Assembly: GCA_018268715.1 (NCBI GenBank) | Contig: JAFDVZ010000002.1 | Span: forward strand, 119,632 to 183,631 | DNA: 64,000 nt | Reading direction: 5' to 3' | Source: Acidobacteriota bacterium | GTDB lineage: Bacteria > Acidobacteriota > Terriglobia > Bryobacterales > Bryobacteraceae | Part shown: positions 41,409 through 50,253 of the stretch, piece by piece | Numbering within the stretch: the first letter of the stretch is position 1 | How the letters are laid out: every line of letters begins with the position of its first letter | Program-made: the position numbers and the translations under genes | The notes under the pieces: generated by a model | What the model saw: the letters and a program-made list of their open reading frames with translations, nothing else | The model's database searches: none | Told to the model about the DNA's origin: nothing

Positions 41409-43409
41409 ATGCTCACATTGTCGCGGCCGGGCAGTGGATTCCGGCGCTGTGCGATCGTCCTCATCTGCCTGCTCCCGCTGCCAGCGGCCGAAATCGTCGT
41501 GACCTCCGGCTCGCGCGTCGTCATTGACGATCGTGAACCGCTCGCCCTCCGTAAGGCCGCCGCGGACCTGAGTTCCGACCTCGCGAAAACGCTCGGGACA
41601 TCGGGCGCCCGGGGCCCATCCATCGTCGTGGCGCTCGACTTCAATCTGCCGTCGACGATCGCGCGCCCCCAGGCCGCTGAGGCGTCGCGCATCGTGGCGA
41701 CGCGGTCGACGGTGGTGCTGACGGGGGCCGACACGCGCGGCGCCATTTACGCCGTGTACGAGTTCTCGCGCCGCTGGCTCGGCGTCGACCCGCTGTGGTT
41801 CTGGACGGACCATCCGCCCGCGCGCCGCCGCGACGTCCACCTGGAAGCCGGCGCGGTGATCGACATCCCACCGCCCGTGTTCCGGCGCCGCGGATGGTTC
41901 ATCAATGACGAGGACCTGCTCACCGGATGGCGCCCGGGCGCGGCCGACGGAACGGGCATTTCGCTGGCGGCATGGGACCGCATCTTCGAGGCGCTGTTGC
42001 GCCTGCGTGGGAACATGATCGTGCCCGGCACCTTCATCTTCCCTGATGAGCCGCAGGTGCGCGCCGCCTCGGACCGCGGGCTCATCGTGTCCCAGCATCA
42101 CATCGAAGTGCTCGGCGCGAACACGTGGCGTTGGCCGGAGGATCAGCCCTATTCCTTCGCCACGCATCCGGAGATTCTGTCGCGTGCGTGGCGCAATTCG
42201 ATGCTCGGTTATCGGCCCGATCAGGAGGTCATCTGGACGGTAGGCTATCGGGGCCGTCACGATCGAGCTTTCTGGGAGGACGACCCGGGCATTCCGCCCA
42301 CCGATGAGGCTCGCGCCGCCACGATTCGCCGCGCCATCGACCGCCAGATGGAGATCGTGCGCGCCGCGCGACGCGATCCGATGTTCATCATGAATGCGTG
42401 GGACGAGGCCGTTCCGCTCATCGAGAAGGGCCTGCTGAAACTGCCCGCCGGGGTGACCTTGGTGTGGCCCGACAACGGACACGGCGTCATTCGCGACGGC
42501 GGACGCATCGCGAAAGGGCAGGGGGTTTACTATCACACGGCGATGCACAATTTCGTCGCGAACCAGTTGACCGAGATGGTTCCGCTCGAGCGCATCGAAC
42601 GCGAATTGACGCGGGCCGCGCGCGCCGGCGCCACCGAGTATCTGCTGGTGAACGTCAGCGACGTGCGTCCTTATCCGATGACCACGCGCGCCGTGATGGA
42701 GATCGGCGAGCGCGGCGCGGACTGGTCCGCCGCCAGTTATCTCGACCGTTGGTCCCGCGAGGAGTTCGGCGACAAAGCGGCCGCGGCGATCGCGGACTAC
42801 TATCGCGCCTACTTCGCCGCCCCCGGCCGCTACGGCCCGGCCGAGCACCAAACCCTATCCGATACGGCCTATCAGAACTACCTGCGCTTCATCCTGGTTT
42901 CGATCATCAAGGGCAAGCCCGAACTCAGCGCCCGCTTCGTGCGCATCGCCGATTGGGACGCATGGCTGGCGCGCGTCACTCAGGCCGCAAGGGAGGCGGA
43001 GCCTCGCTGGGCCGCGGCGCGGGCGAAAGCCGGGAAGGCCGCCGCCCTCATCCCACCGGACCGCCGTCCATTCTTCCAATCGCACGTGTTGACGCAGTTG
43101 GCGATTCACGAACATTCCAACCGTGCATTGTTGTTGGGAGCGGAATCGAAAATCGAGGCGGCGATCGCGGAACTGGAGCAGGTGCTCGACGCGTTCAAGG
43201 CCGCCGAATACGGCCCCTGGAAGGGCTTCTACGAGGGAGACCGCTTCGATAACGTGCGCGAAACGCTCGCGCTGGCGCGGGCGGCGAAGGCGAAGCTCCA
43301 GGGGCGGCCGATCCCTGCGGGCCTGCGGGTGGAGGCGCTCCCGGTGGACCCGTACCACTGGATCAAGGCCTACCAGGGCAGGCGGCGCGTCGACGTAAGC
43401 GCGAGATAG
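41409..43409 (+). CDS. Exported GH115-like protein (alpha-glucuronidase family)
   Basis: 666 residues with a signal peptide (IVLICLLPLPAA, cleaved before EIVVT). The order of blocks fits glycoside hydrolase family 115, which removes (4-O-methyl)glucuronic acid from xylan: 'VVLTGADTRGAIYAVYEFSR', 'PPPVFRRRGWFINDEDLLTG', 'IFEALLRLRGNMIVPGTFIF', 'RGLIVSQHHIEVLGANTWRW', 'NDNGHGVIRDGGR'-type block, and 'EYLLVNVSDVRPYPM'. It is shorter than many GH115 proteins and lacks an obvious C-terminal extension. The probable catalytic acids lie near NDED and NAWDEAV. A glucuronoxylan link would fit the hexuronate transporter and ManD-like gene of this window. It is divergent from the peptidase gene. Confidence 0.88.
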   Translation: MLTLSRPGSGFRRCAIVLICLLPLPAAEIVVTSGSRVVIDDREPLALRKAAADLSSDLAKTLGTSGARGPSIVVALDFNLPSTIARPQAAEASRIVATRSTVVLTGADTRGAIYAVYEFSRRWLGVDPLWFWTDHPPARRRDVHLEAGAVIDIPPPVFRRRGWFINDEDLLTGWRPGAADGTGISLAAWDRIFEALLRLRGNMIVPGTFIFPDEPQVRAASDRGLIVSQHHIEVLGANTWRWPEDQPYSFATHPEILSRAWRNSMLGYRPDQEVIWTVGYRGRHDRAFWEDDPGIPPTDEARAATIRRAIDRQMEIVRAARRDPMFIMNAWDEAVPLIEKGLLKLPAGVTLVWPDNGHGVIRDGGRIAKGQGVYYHTAMHNFVANQLTEMVPLERIERELTRAARAGATEYLLVNVSDVRPYPMTTRAVMEIGERGADWSAASYLDRWSREEFGDKAAAAIADYYRAYFAAPGRYGPAEHQTLSDTAYQNYLRFILVSIIKGKPELSARFVRIADWDAWLARVTQAAREAEPRWAAARAKAGKAAALIPPDRRPFFQSHVLTQLAIHEHSNRALLLGAESKIEAAIAELEQVLDAFKAAEYGPWKGFYEGDRFDNVRETLALARAAKAKLQGRPIPAGLRVEALPVDPYHWIKAYQGRRRVDVSAR

Positions 43410-43432
43410 CGAGCCGGCTCGCTCAGAAAAGA

Positions 43433-43477
43433 AAAACCCTCCGCGAGCCGCTCGAAATCAGGCTCGCGGAGGGTTTT
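43433..43477. terminator. Bidirectional intrinsic terminator
   Basis: AAAACCCTCCGCGAGCC (43433-43449) pairs perfectly with GGCTCGCGGAGGGTTTT (43461-43477), a 17-bp stem with an 11-base loop. The T-tract follows on both strands because the stem ends in A/T, so it serves the forward GH115 gene and the reverse ahpD gene. A smaller palindrome GCGAGCCGGCTCGC lies just upstream at 43410-43423. Confidence 0.9.
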
Positions 43478-43490
43478 GGATGGAAGCGGA

Positions 43491-44024
43491 TTACGCCGCC
43501 GCGACCGCTTCGGCGTCCAGGACGCCCGCGATCGCGTGCAGCACGGAAGCGATGCGCACCGCGGCCAGGATCGTCTCTTCCGAAACGCCCTTGTCGCGAA
43601 CCACCTTCTCGTGCGAAGCCGCGCACACGTGACAGTTGTTGATGGCGGAAACCGCCGTGCACCACAGCTCGAAGTCCACCGGATCCGAGCCGTGTCCACG
43701 AATGATCTGCATCCGCAACCGCGCCGGAATCGTCGCGTACTTCGAGTTATCGGTCATGTGCAGGAACCGGTAGTACACGTTGTTCATGCCCATGATCGCC
43801 GCCGCGGCCTTGGCTGCATCGAACGCCTGCGGCGTCAGATGCTGCTTCGCTTCGCCGAGAATAGCGGCCGTCACGTCCACGTTGCGGCTCGCCATCGCGC
43901 ACGCCACAGCCGCGCCCCAGGTCTGCTGCTCCGTCAGTTCGACCTGCCGAAGCACGCTCGAAAGATTCAGCTTCAGATCCTTGGCGTACGCCGGCAGCTT
44001 CTCGCCTAACTGTTCGACGGTCAT
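43491..44024 (-). CDS. ahpD: Alkyl hydroperoxide reductase AhpD-like carboxymuconolactone decarboxylase family protein
   Basis: 177 residues from the ATG at 44024, which overlaps the ahpC stop (ATGA). The AhpD catalytic arrangement E-x11-C-x2-C-x3-H is exact: Glu119, Cys131, Cys134 and His138 in 'LWCTAVSAINNCHVCAASH'. AhpD is a cytoplasmic thiol oxidoreductase that reduces AhpC (in mycobacteria through lipoylated proteins), replacing AhpF. No ahpF is present here. The peroxide-inducible operon perR-ahpC-ahpD thus forms a complete peroxide-reducing pair. Confidence 0.95.
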   Translation of the reverse strand: MTVEQLGEKLPAYAKDLKLNLSSVLRQVELTEQQTWGAAVACAMASRNVDVTAAILGEAKQHLTPQAFDAAKAAAAIMGMNNVYYRFLHMTDNSKYATIPARLRMQIIRGHGSDPVDFELWCTAVSAINNCHVCAASHEKVVRDKGVSEETILAAVRIASVLHAIAGVLDAEAVAAA

Positions 44025-44560
44025 CCGACTTTGATCGTCGCCTCGCCCTTCTGCCAGTTGCAGGGGCACAGTTCATCGGACTGCAGCGCGTCGAGCACGC
44101 GGAGCACTTCCTGCGGGTTGCGGCCCACCGACAGATCGGTGACCATGACGAAACGGATGACGCCCTGCGGATCCACGATGAAGGTGGCGCGCTGCGCGAC
44201 GCCGGCGCCGGGGTCCAGGATGCCGAGCGCGGTGGTCAGCTCATGCTTCACATCGGCCAGCATCGGGAAGGGCAGGTCCTTCAGGTCCGGGTGATGCGTG
44301 CGCCAGGCGTGATGCACGAACTCGGAATCCGTGCTGCCGCCCAGCACCTGCGCGTCGCGATCGGCGAATTCCTTGTTGGCCTTGCCGAAGGCCGCGATTT
44401 CAGTCGGGCACACGAAGGTGAAATCCTTCGGCCAGAAGAAATAGACTTTCCACTTGCCTTCGAAATCGTTGTTGGTGATTTCCTTGAAGGCGCTCTTCAT
44501 ATCCAGGGCCACGGTCGCCGTGACCGAGTAGGCGGGGAACTTCTGTCCAACTCCAAGCAT
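44021..44560 (-). CDS. ahpC: Peroxiredoxin AhpC
   Basis: 179 residues. The peroxidatic Cys51 is in 'FFWPKDFTFVCPTEIAAFGK' with Thr and Arg partners ('AQRATFIVDPQGVIRFV'), and resolving Cys165/Cys167 are in 'SDELCPCNW' near the C-terminus. It reduces H2O2 and organic peroxides in the cytoplasm using the AhpD partner encoded next. The shape (VGQKFPAYSVTAT start, ~180 residues) is the AhpC-type 2-Cys class. It begins 15 bases after the perR stop, in the same operon, so it should be induced by peroxide when PerR is inactivated. Confidence 0.96.
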   Translation of the reverse strand: MLGVGQKFPAYSVTATVALDMKSAFKEITNNDFEGKWKVYFFWPKDFTFVCPTEIAAFGKANKEFADRDAQVLGGSTDSEFVHHAWRTHHPDLKDLPFPMLADVKHELTTALGILDPGAGVAQRATFIVDPQGVIRFVMVTDLSVGRNPQEVLRVLDALQSDELCPCNWQKGEATIKVG

Positions 44561-44575
44561 GTTTGTGATTGGCTC

Positions 44576-45031
44576 CTATGTCGTTAAAGATGACTGCTGT
44601 TTGGCGCACGATGCGCAAATCCCGATGAACTCCACGTTCTGGCGCTCCAGCCGGAACCCGCGGGGCAAGCGTCCCGTGTAACTCGCCGGCGCGACGTCCG
44701 GCTCGTCCAGGTCCACGATGTTACGGCACACGCGGCACACTAGATGATGATGCGGCTCCAGTCTCGCGTCAAGCCGCAGGGATCCGTGATGCAGGCTGAC
44801 CTCGTTCAGCATCCCCGCTTCGAGAAACGTCTTGATGTTCTTGTAGACGGTGCCGAGCGAGATCGAAGGGATCCGCGCGCGTACGGACTCGTAAATCGCC
44901 TCGGGCGTGGGATGGTCCTTGGCCGTCACCAGCGCCTGATAGATGACCTGCCGCTGATGCGTGCAGGCGAGGCCGTGACGCTGCGAGAGGTCGCGGAACA
45001 TCGCCGTAAAGTCGCCGGACGACTGGGTCAT
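44576..45031 (-). CDS. perR: Fur-family repressor, PerR-like peroxide sensor
   Basis: 151 residues. Winged helix ('ACTHQRQVIYQALVTAKDHP', 'ISLGTVYKNIKTFLEAGML') followed by the metal-binding dimer domain: 'EPHHHLVCRVCRNIVDLDEP' and terminal 'IGICASCAK', two Cys-x2-Cys sets for structural zinc and a His-rich regulatory site. Assignment as PerR over Fur or Zur rests on the operon with ahpC and ahpD and on the PerR-type box in its promoter. The start at 45031 lies only ~2 bases from the predicted transcript start; an ATG at 45001 is an alternative. Confidence 0.9.
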   Translation of the reverse strand: MTQSSGDFTAMFRDLSQRHGLACTHQRQVIYQALVTAKDHPTPEAIYESVRARIPSISLGTVYKNIKTFLEAGMLNEVSLHHGSLRLDARLEPHHHLVCRVCRNIVDLDEPDVAPASYTGRLPRGFRLERQNVEFIGICASCAKQQSSLTT

Positions 45032-45039
45032 CTGAACCC

Positions 45040-45078
45040 ATTACACGATAATTATTATCGTTTGTCAACTATTATCGT
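45040..45078 (-). promoter_or_regulatory. perR-ahpC-ahpD promoter with PerR-type box inside the spacer
   Basis: On the reverse strand: TTGACA at 45068-45063, a 17-base spacer, then TGTAAT at 45045-45040. The spacer is almost wholly the palindrome ACGATAAT-T-ATTATCGT (45045-45061), a 17-bp perfect inverted repeat of PerR/Fur type. A second half-site ATTATCGT lies at 45071-45078. A bound dimer would cover both the -35 and -10 region, so repression is by direct exclusion of RNA polymerase. Confidence 0.8.
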
Positions 45079-45103
45079 TCGGTAGCGCTTCTGAAACGGG
45101 ACC

Positions 45104-45910
45104 CTAACGCGACGTCGCCTCCCCTTCCAGCAACTGCCGCGACCGCGACTTTGTCGCCCGCCCCTCGATCCACAGCCGCAACCCCGTGGGCAGCTTCGGC
45201 AGCAGAAACGCAACCAACTTGTACTGCCACCCCGGCACCACGAACAGCTTCCCGCGATCGAGCCCCCGTAGCGAGGCGTCCACCACATCCTCCGCCGTCA
45301 ACCACACGCTCTTCGGCCCCAGCCTCTCTCGCTTCACGCCCAGCACATCGTGAAACTCTGAATAGGTGTAACCCGGGCACAACGACTGCACCTTCACCGC
45401 GGAATTCGCCGCCTTCAACTCAAGCGCCAGCGTTTCCGTGAAGTACGCCATCCACGATTTCGTCGAGCAGTAGCTGGCATTGCCCGCGCTGCGAACGAAC
45501 GAGGCGATGGAGGCCACGTTGATCACGCCGCCCCGCCCGCGCGCCGTCATCCCGCCCAGCGCCGCGTGCGTCAATTGCATGGTGGCCATCACGTGAACCC
45601 GGTGCATGGACTCCTGGCTTTCCAGGCTCGCCGTCCAGAACAACCCTTTCGTGCCGAACCCCGCATTGTTCACCAACAGCTCCAAGCGCGGCTCGGCGCC
45701 CAGCTTCGCCGCCAGCGTCTTCACGGCGGAGTCGTCGGCCAGGTCCGCCGCCACAATCTCGCACGGCGTTCCCAACTCGGCGGCCAACTGCTCCAGCCGC
45801 TCCCGCCGCCGCGCCACAAGGATCAGATCGTGCGTCGCCGCCAGTCGTCGAGCAAACGTCGCGCCGATGCCGCTCGACGCGCCCGTGATCGCGGCCACCG
45901 GCCTAGCCAC
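45104..45910 (-). CDS. Short-chain dehydrogenase/reductase
   Basis: 268 residues from a GTG at 45910, preceded by AGGGGG at good spacing; the frame extends further upstream but would overlap the tfoX-domain gene much more. NADP-binding 'AAITGASSGIGATFARRLA', 'LLVNNAGFGTKG', catalytic Ser in 'GVINVASIASFVR', and Tyr-x3-Lys in 'SYCSTKSWMAYF', all typical of the DltE/YqjQ-type SDR group. The C-terminus (about 45,150-45,260) has a hydrophobic/amphipathic stretch 'WQYKLVAFLLPKLPTGLRLW'. Substrate unknown. It starts 8 bases inside the end of the upstream gene. Confidence 0.9.
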   Translation of the reverse strand: MARPVAAITGASSGIGATFARRLAATHDLILVARRRERLEQLAAELGTPCEIVAADLADDSAVKTLAAKLGAEPRLELLVNNAGFGTKGLFWTASLESQESMHRVHVMATMQLTHAALGGMTARGRGGVINVASIASFVRSAGNASYCSTKSWMAYFTETLALELKAANSAVKVQSLCPGYTYSEFHDVLGVKRERLGPKSVWLTAEDVVDASLRGLDRGKLFVVPGWQYKLVAFLLPKLPTGLRLWIEGRATKSRSRQLLEGEATSR

Positions 45911-46271
45911 GCTGGACCCCCTTGCGCCGGGCCGGCTTCTTCTTCGATGCCCCACGCTGGGCCGCCGCCACTGCCGCCCGCCCCCAATCGAGCAGCACAT
46001 CGCGATCCTCAAAGAACTCCGGCGGAGGCGTGTAATAACTCATGGTGTCGGCCCGGTCCGCATAGGGCTGGAAGGCCTTCAAACCGGCCGCTTCAAAGCG
46101 TGGCCGCGTCTCGGCATCGGCCTTCAGATAGAGCACATTGTCCGCGATCAGCGCGAACGGAAGCCCCCCGCAATACAACATGTGGCCGCCGAACATCGCG
46201 CGCGTCGCGATGTCGCCCAGCGGTGCGCACTGCTCCACGATGAACTCCACGTACTCCGCCCTGTTCCTCAT
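45903..46271 (-). CDS. TfoX N-terminal domain protein
   Basis: 122 residues. The TfoX_N domain is clear from 'TRAMFGGHMLYCGGLPFALI', 'NVLYLKADAETRPRFEAAG', 'MSYYTPPPEFFED'. The full competence regulator TfoX/Sxy has a second domain, which is absent, so a competence role is not implied; many short family members are of unknown function. The C-terminus is basic (KKKPARRKG). It lies 3 bases after the RNB gene and overlaps the SDR gene by 8 bases, so the three are probably one transcript. Confidence 0.88.
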   Translation of the reverse strand: MRNRAEYVEFIVEQCAPLGDIATRAMFGGHMLYCGGLPFALIADNVLYLKADAETRPRFEAAGLKAFQPYADRADTMSYYTPPPEFFEDRDVLLDWGRAAVAAAQRGASKKKPARRKGVQRG

Positions 46272-46274
46272 CCC

Positions 46275-47726
46275 CTACCTTTCAAAATCGATGAATCCCT
46301 GCTCCACATCGACATCGCACAGCCTGACACGAATCGTATCGCCAACGTCGAGCCCGTGCTCGCCCCGCATCAGCCGTCCCTCCACCGGCGGATTCACCAC
46401 GCGCACGAACACGCCCTTGGGACGAACGCCCGTCACCACTGCGTCGAAGCTCTCGCCGATGCGCCCGGCCAGCGCCACGGCGGCCAGACGTTTGTTCATG
46501 GTGCGCTCCACCTTGCGGGCCGCATCTTCTTTCAATGTGCAGTTTCGAGCGATGGCGGCCAGTTCGTCCTCCGAGTACGGCGGCGCCGCCCGGTCGATCG
46601 CCGCCTTCACCAGCCTCTGCGTCACGACATCGGCAAAGCGCCGGTTGGGCGCGGTGGAGTGCGTGTAATCATGCGTGGCGAGCCCGAAGTGCCCATCGCC
46701 ATCCTCGCCCGGACGCACCATCACGTACTCGCCCGGCCCCATCAACTTCATCACCGCCAGCGAAACATCGGCGTAATGCAGCGGATCGGCCGCGCGCCGT
46801 TCAACCAAAAATGCCGACAGCGCCCGCGAATCCGCCTCCTCCGGCAACCGGCAGCCATTCCGCCGAGCCAGCTCCACAATGCGCGGCCACCGCTCCGGCG
46901 ACCTCACCACCCTGCGAATCGACGCCACGCCCGCCGCCTCCAGCGTCCGCGCCATCACCTGATTCGCCGCCACCATGAAATCCTCAATCAGCGCGCTCGC
47001 CCGATTCTTGCGCCGCACGCCGATGCCTTCCACCTTCCCATCACTCACAATCGGCCGGCTCTCCACGCGTTCGAACTCCAGCGCGCCCGCCTCGCGCCGG
47101 CCCATCCGCAGCGCCGCGGCCGCCTCGTCCTGCCAGCGCAACTGCGACTCCAGGCCGGGCCACGCCGCCACCTTCTTGGGAGCCTCCGCCGACCCTTCCA
47201 GCCACGGCCCAACGCCCTCATAAGTCAGTTGCGCCCGATTTCGAACCAGCGCCCGATACACCTCCACCCGCGTGACGCCGCCCCGCGCGTCCACCACGAA
47301 GTCCATCACCACGGCCACCCGATCCTGTCCTTCATTTAAGGAGGTGATGCCGGTGGACAGCTCCGAGGGCAGCATCGGGAAGGTCCGCACATGCGTGTAC
47401 ACCGACGTAGTCTGGCTCCGCGCATGCGCATCGATCGCCGATCCTGACGCCACCGTAGCGTCCACATCGGCGATTCCCACCCTGACCCGAACTCCTTCTG
47501 CGGTCCGCTCGGCGACCTCAATCTGATCCAGATCGCGCGAGGTCTCATTGTCGATCGAGGACCAGAGGAAGGCGCGTAAATCGCGTACACTGTACGCGTC
47601 AACTGCCGGCCGCCGGACGATTTCTTCCACTTCTTTCGCGATTTCCGGCGGAAAATCGGGCGAAAAGCCCTCGTGAATCATCTCCGCCCGAGCGCTCGCC
47701 GCCAGGTCGAATCCGTTGTCGGACAT
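46275..47726 (-). CDS. RNB-domain ribonuclease (RNase II/R family, short form)
   Basis: 483 residues from the ATG at 47726. The RNB core dominates: 'LWSSIDNETSRDLDQIEVAE', 'VGIADVDATVASGSAIDAHA', 'YTHVRTFPMLPSELSTGITS', 'GLATHDYTHSTAPNRRFAD', then an S1-like C-terminus ('ESFDAVVTGVRPKGVFVRVV'). It should be a cytoplasmic 3'-5' exonuclease, but the cold-shock domains of RNase II/R are missing. Of the four catalytic aspartates, Asp59, Asp65 and Asp67 are kept while the fourth is Gln68. This DLDQ form seems to be a subfamily hallmark, so activity is likely altered or tuned, not necessarily lost. Confidence 0.9.
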   Translation of the reverse strand: MSDNGFDLAASARAEMIHEGFSPDFPPEIAKEVEEIVRRPAVDAYSVRDLRAFLWSSIDNETSRDLDQIEVAERTAEGVRVRVGIADVDATVASGSAIDAHARSQTTSVYTHVRTFPMLPSELSTGITSLNEGQDRVAVVMDFVVDARGGVTRVEVYRALVRNRAQLTYEGVGPWLEGSAEAPKKVAAWPGLESQLRWQDEAAAALRMGRREAGALEFERVESRPIVSDGKVEGIGVRRKNRASALIEDFMVAANQVMARTLEAAGVASIRRVVRSPERWPRIVELARRNGCRLPEEADSRALSAFLVERRAADPLHYADVSLAVMKLMGPGEYVMVRPGEDGDGHFGLATHDYTHSTAPNRRFADVVTQRLVKAAIDRAAPPYSEDELAAIARNCTLKEDAARKVERTMNKRLAAVALAGRIGESFDAVVTGVRPKGVFVRVVNPPVEGRLMRGEHGLDVGDTIRVRLCDVDVEQGFIDFER

Positions 47727-47801
47727 CGCTCGAAGCCTAACACGCGGCGCAGGTGGCGCGCGACGCTCGCCGCAGCAAACATGCAGCAAAACCGGCGTCT
47801 T

Positions 47802-47838
47802 GAGTTACCACCGTTAAGCACCTTACGGTCGTAAACTC
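47802..47838. promoter_or_regulatory. Large imperfect inverted repeat upstream of the beta-oxidation operon
   Basis: The 17-base arm at 47802-47818 and the 17-base arm at 47822-47838 are near-complements around a CAC centre (GAGTT-AC..CCGTTAAG against CTTACGGT..GTAAACTC). They differ by two shifted bases and one mismatch. It sits in the 167-base divergent gap, 56 bases before the start of the 3-hydroxyacyl-CoA dehydrogenase gene. The size suits a TetR/FadR-type operator or a strong cruciform; which one is not known. Confidence 0.5.
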
Positions 47839-47893
47839 GACAAGCCACCATTACGTTTTGAATCGCGGTAAACTTCACGCTGGGATTGGACTA

Positions 47894-50227
47894 ATGAATA
47901 CACTACGCAGTGTCGCCATTCTCGGGGCCGGCACCATGGGTTCGCGAATCGCCGCGCACTTTGCCAACGCTGGCATCCCCGCAGTCCTCTTGGACATCGT
48001 TCTTCCCGACCAGCCCAATCGCAACGCCGCCGCGATGAAGGGCATCGAGAATGCCGCCAAACAAAAGCCCGCCGGGTTCTTTATCGACAGCGCCGTTCCC
48101 CTGGTAAAGCCCGGCAATTTCGATGACAACCTGGATTGGTTGTCGCAGTGCGATTGGATTATTGAAGCCGTCGTCGAGAACCTGAAACTGAAGCGCGACC
48201 TGTGGTCCCGCGTCGACAAAGTCCGCAAGCCCGACGCCATCCTCTCCACCAACACCAGCGGCATCCCGCTCGCGCAGATCGTCGAAGGCTTCTCCGACAG
48301 CTTCCGCAAGCAGTTTCTCGGAACGCACTTCTTCAACCCGCCCCGCTACCTGCACCTGCTCGAGCTCATCCCCGGCCCCGACACCGATCCCGCCGTGCTC
48401 GACTTTGTGGCGAAGTTCTCCGATCGCCATTTAGGCAAAGGCGTCGTCCCCTGCAAGGACACGCCGAACTTCATCGCCAACCGCATCGGCAGCTTCGTCG
48501 GCGCCACGGTGCAGAAGGTCATGATGGAGGGCGACTACACGATCGAAGAGGTCGACGCGCTGACCGGTTCCCTGATCGGTCTGCCCAGCACCGCCAGCTT
48601 CCGCCTCCTTGATCTGGTGGGCCTCGACGTCTGGCAATTCGTCGGCGAAAACCTGTACCACGCCGTCCCCAACGACCCCTGGCGCGACCGCTTCATGATG
48701 CCCGAGTTCCACAAGAAGATGATCGCCAACAAGTGGCTCGGCGATAAGACGGGACAAGGCTATTACAAGAAGGTGGGCAAGGGCGAGGATCGCCAGATCT
48801 TCGCCATCGACTGGAAGACGCTCGAGTATCACCCGGTCGCCAAGCCCAAGTTCCCCGCCACCGAAGCGGCCAAGCAGATTGAGGATCTCCCCACCCGCCT
48901 GCGCACGCTGGTGGCCGGCAAGGACCGAGCCGGCGAGTTCCTGTGGAAGGTCTTCAGCGACATCTTCCTCTACTCCGCCTCCATGGTCCCCGAGATCTCG
49001 GACCGCATCGTCGAGATCGATCGCGCCATGCGCTGGGGCTACGCGCACACCTTCGGCCCCTTCGAACTGTGGGACGCGCTCGGCTTTGAAGCGGTCTGCA
49101 AGCGCATCGAATCGGAAGGCCGCGCGCTGCCCGACAACATCAACCGCGTGCGCGACGCCGGCGCCAGGTCGCTCTACCGCTACGCCGACAAGGACGGCCA
49201 GCCCAAGACGCAGTACATCGACCTGTCGAAGATCGAATACCGCGACCTTGAGGACCGCCCCGGCATCATCCAACTCCAGGACGTCAAGCGCGCCCGCGGC
49301 GTCGTGAAGGAGAACCCCGGCGCATCGTTGATCGACCTGGGCGACGGCGTGCTCTGCTGCGAATTCCACAGCAAGATGAACACCGTCGGCGAGGATGTCG
49401 TGCGCATGCTGCAAGCCGGCATCGACGAAACCGCGCGCAACTTCGAGGCCATGGTGGTCGCCAACCAGGGCGACAACTTCAGCGTCGGCGCGAACCTCAT
49501 GATGGTGCTGATCGCGGCCATGGAAGGCGAGTGGGACGAGCTGAACACCATGATCCACGCCTTCCAGCAGGTGAACATGGCGTTGAAGTACGCGCCGAAG
49601 CCGGTGGTGGTGGCGCCGTTCTCGCGCACCCTCGGCGGCGGCTGCGAAATCACGCTGCACGGCGCCCGCGCGCAGGCCTCCGCGGAGACCTACATCGGTC
49701 TGGTGGAAGTGGGCGTCGGCGTCATCCCCGGCGGCGGCGGCTGCAAGGAACTGCTTGCGCGACTCAAGGATCCGCGCAAGGTCTTCGAACTGATCGGGTT
49801 CGCCAAAGTGGCCACCAGCGCGGAGGAGGCGAAGAAGCTCGGCCTGCTGAACCGCACCGACCGTATCTCGATGAACCCCGAACGGCTCATCGGCGACGCC
49901 AAGGATCTGGCGCTCTCGCTCGCCACCGACTACGTGCCCGGCGTGCCGCGCACCGACATCAAGGTGGGCGGCGACTCCGTGCTCGCCATGTTGAAGGTCG
50001 GCGCCTGGACCGCCCATCAGGGCGGCTACATCAGCGATCACGACCTGTTGATCGCCAACAAGCTCGCCTACATTCTGTCGGGCGGCAATCTCACCGGAGA
50101 GCACCAGGTCTCCGAACAATATCTGCTCGATCTGGAGCGTGAAGCCTTCCTCAGCCTCTGCGGCCATCCGAAGACGATGGCCCGCATGCAGCACATGCTC
50201 AAGACCGGGAAACCGCTGCGGAACTAA
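47894..50227 (+). CDS. Bifunctional 3-hydroxyacyl-CoA dehydrogenase / enoyl-CoA hydratase (FadN-like)
   Basis: 777 residues from the ATG at 47894. The N-terminal NAD-binding half starts '[20 protein letters not shown]' and includes '[17 protein letters not shown]'-type and '[20 protein letters not shown]' motifs with the catalytic His of 3-hydroxyacyl-CoA dehydrogenase. The crotonase half is C-terminal ('[19 protein letters not shown]', '[20 protein letters not shown]'), so the order is dehydrogenase-hydratase as in Bacillus FadN, not as in E. coli FadB. It catalyses steps 2 and 3 of beta-oxidation in the cytoplasm. Thiolase and acyl-CoA dehydrogenase genes follow, 26 and 16 bases apart. Confidence 0.95.
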   Translation: MNTLRSVAILGAGTMGSRIAAHFANAGIPAVLLDIVLPDQPNRNAAAMKGIENAAKQKPAGFFIDSAVPLVKPGNFDDNLDWLSQCDWIIEAVVENLKLKRDLWSRVDKVRKPDAILSTNTSGIPLAQIVEGFSDSFRKQFLGTHFFNPPRYLHLLELIPGPDTDPAVLDFVAKFSDRHLGKGVVPCKDTPNFIANRIGSFVGATVQKVMMEGDYTIEEVDALTGSLIGLPSTASFRLLDLVGLDVWQFVGENLYHAVPNDPWRDRFMMPEFHKKMIANKWLGDKTGQGYYKKVGKGEDRQIFAIDWKTLEYHPVAKPKFPATEAAKQIEDLPTRLRTLVAGKDRAGEFLWKVFSDIFLYSASMVPEISDRIVEIDRAMRWGYAHTFGPFELWDALGFEAVCKRIESEGRALPDNINRVRDAGARSLYRYADKDGQPKTQYIDLSKIEYRDLEDRPGIIQLQDVKRARGVVKENPGASLIDLGDGVLCCEFHSKMNTVGEDVVRMLQAGIDETARNFEAMVVANQGDNFSVGANLMMVLIAAMEGEWDELNTMIHAFQQVNMALKYAPKPVVVAPFSRTLGGGCEITLHGARAQASAETYIGLVEVGVGVIPGGGGCKELLARLKDPRKVFELIGFAKVATSAEEAKKLGLLNRTDRISMNPERLIGDAKDLALSLATDYVPGVPRTDIKVGGDSVLAMLKVGAWTAHQGGYISDHDLLIANKLAYILSGGNLTGEHQVSEQYLLDLEREAFLSLCGHPKTMARMQHMLKTGKPLRN

Positions 50228-50253
50228 CAAGGGAACCAGGGGAGACAGATCAC

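Noticed and set aside
41364-42851. Upstream extension of the M20 peptidase frame (about 490 extra codons)
   Set aside because: The extension is antisense to the GH115-like gene and has no peptidase features; the protein starts normally at 41363.
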